NCBI GenBank assembly: GCA_027031495.1
Contig: JALVQA010000012.1
Location: 44,816-82,641 of the forward strand
Origin: Candidatus Moraniibacteriota bacterium
Lineage (GTDB): Bacteria; Patescibacteriota; Minisyncoccia; Moranbacterales; GCA-2747515
Length of the DNA: 37,826 nt
Direction: 5' to 3'
Every line of letters begins with the position of its first letter. The stretch's first letter is position 1. Shown piece after piece: positions 37,154-37,826 of the stretch. Below the pieces are notes generated by a model. The model searched no databases, was not told the DNA's origin, and saw only the letters and a list, made by a program, of their open reading frames with translations. A program made the position numbers and the translations under genes.

Positions 37154-37826
37154 TTAAATAGATTGCAAATAACTCTGTTCAATTAAGCCCACAACATAAT
37201 TTAGTTCATCAAAACTTTTTAAAGTTATTTCTGAATTACCAATCCCATGGTGTCCGATATTTGAAACATCACGAATCATGCCTTTTGGATCATCAATTCC
37301 TTCTCCAATCCAAATCTTTATATCACTTCTTTGTAATTTCACCTCCGCAAAACTACGCCCAACTTTGTAGGCTATATATAATTTACGAGGACTTTCCTCA
37401 ATTTTTTGCTCTGATTCTAAAGTAAATATTTTTTCTCTAAGTGCAAAAAATAATTCTTTTATTTGCTCACTTTTATTTTTTAAATGATCTTCAATAGAAT
37501 ATTCTTCATAATTTACCTTTGTAATTTGTTTTGTAGTATTTGTCGTTTTTTTAGCTTGAGAACTAGCTACAAGTTTTAATTCAAAAATATTATCTTCATA
37601 GCGAGAATATCCCCATAGTTCGATGTTTTCTGCCATTCTGTTTATAGCATATTGATCGTATTTACTAAAAGTTTGTGCAACAAGCAAAACACGAGGAGAA
37701 CCAAAATTTACTTCAACATTATTGCCAAGTTTATTTTGCACAAGAAGTTGAAAATCTCCTTTATGATCTACAAGCCAATCAAGATAAAAAAGTCCTTGGT
37801 TAATAATATTATCTTTTTCTCCCCAT
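37154..37826 (-). CDS. DUF5655 domain protein with N-terminal nuclease-like region (5' end beyond window)
   Basis: The frame stays open to the window edge: WGEKDNIINQGLFYLDWLVDHKGDFQLLVQNKLGNNVEVNFGSPRVLLVAQTFSKYDQYAINRM; C-terminus SPRKLYIAYKVGRSFAEVKLQRSDIKIWI... DUF5655-like. Confidence 0.75.
   Translation of the reverse strand, partial: WGEKDNIINQGLFYLDWLVDHKGDFQLLVQNKLGNNVEVNFGSPRVLLVAQTFSKYDQYAINRMAENIELWGYSRYEDNIFELKLVASSQAKKTTNTTKQITKVNYEEYSIEDHLKNKSEQIKELFFALREKIFTLESEQKIEESPRKLYIAYKVGRSFAEVKLQRSDIKIWIGEGIDDPKGMIRDVSNIGHHGIGNSEITLKSFDELNYVVGLIEQSYLQSI

Overview
The window looks like a chromosomal segment of a small-genome bacterium, probably Candidate Phyla Radiation/Patescibacteria; this is inferred from gene content and gene style, not tested. 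About 1-33.6 kb is mostly minus-strand chromosome: rhodanese proteins, M3 peptidase, pheT and pheS separated by about 7 kb, a CPA1 Na+/H+ antiporter flanked by two paralogous ParB-like proteins, a PBP1A-type enzyme with a long basic N-terminus, typA, the str operon (rpsL-rpsG-fusA) with a clear promoter, an M50 protease, a DUF11/SdrD-type surface protein with an exact 167-bp internal duplication, a short UvrC and a DUF2207 protein. After a strong terminator at about 33.6 kb the composition becomes AT-rich. This island carries a truncated pyrophosphatase-like gene, an inositol monophosphatase, an SDH-family serine protease and a DUF5655/nuclease-like protein. Between these genes are GC-rich nested palindromes with attC-like core sites, a recurring CCCCTCT hairpin motif and about 70-bp imperfect inverted repeats around the monophosphatase gene. 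The two palindromic elements keep some unpaired sequence while their stems differ but stay paired, which suggests a structured, possibly mobile gene-cassette system. This is the best candidate for something undescribed. Two neighbouring minus-strand genes (6.55-7.9 kb) need three single-base indels to read correctly.
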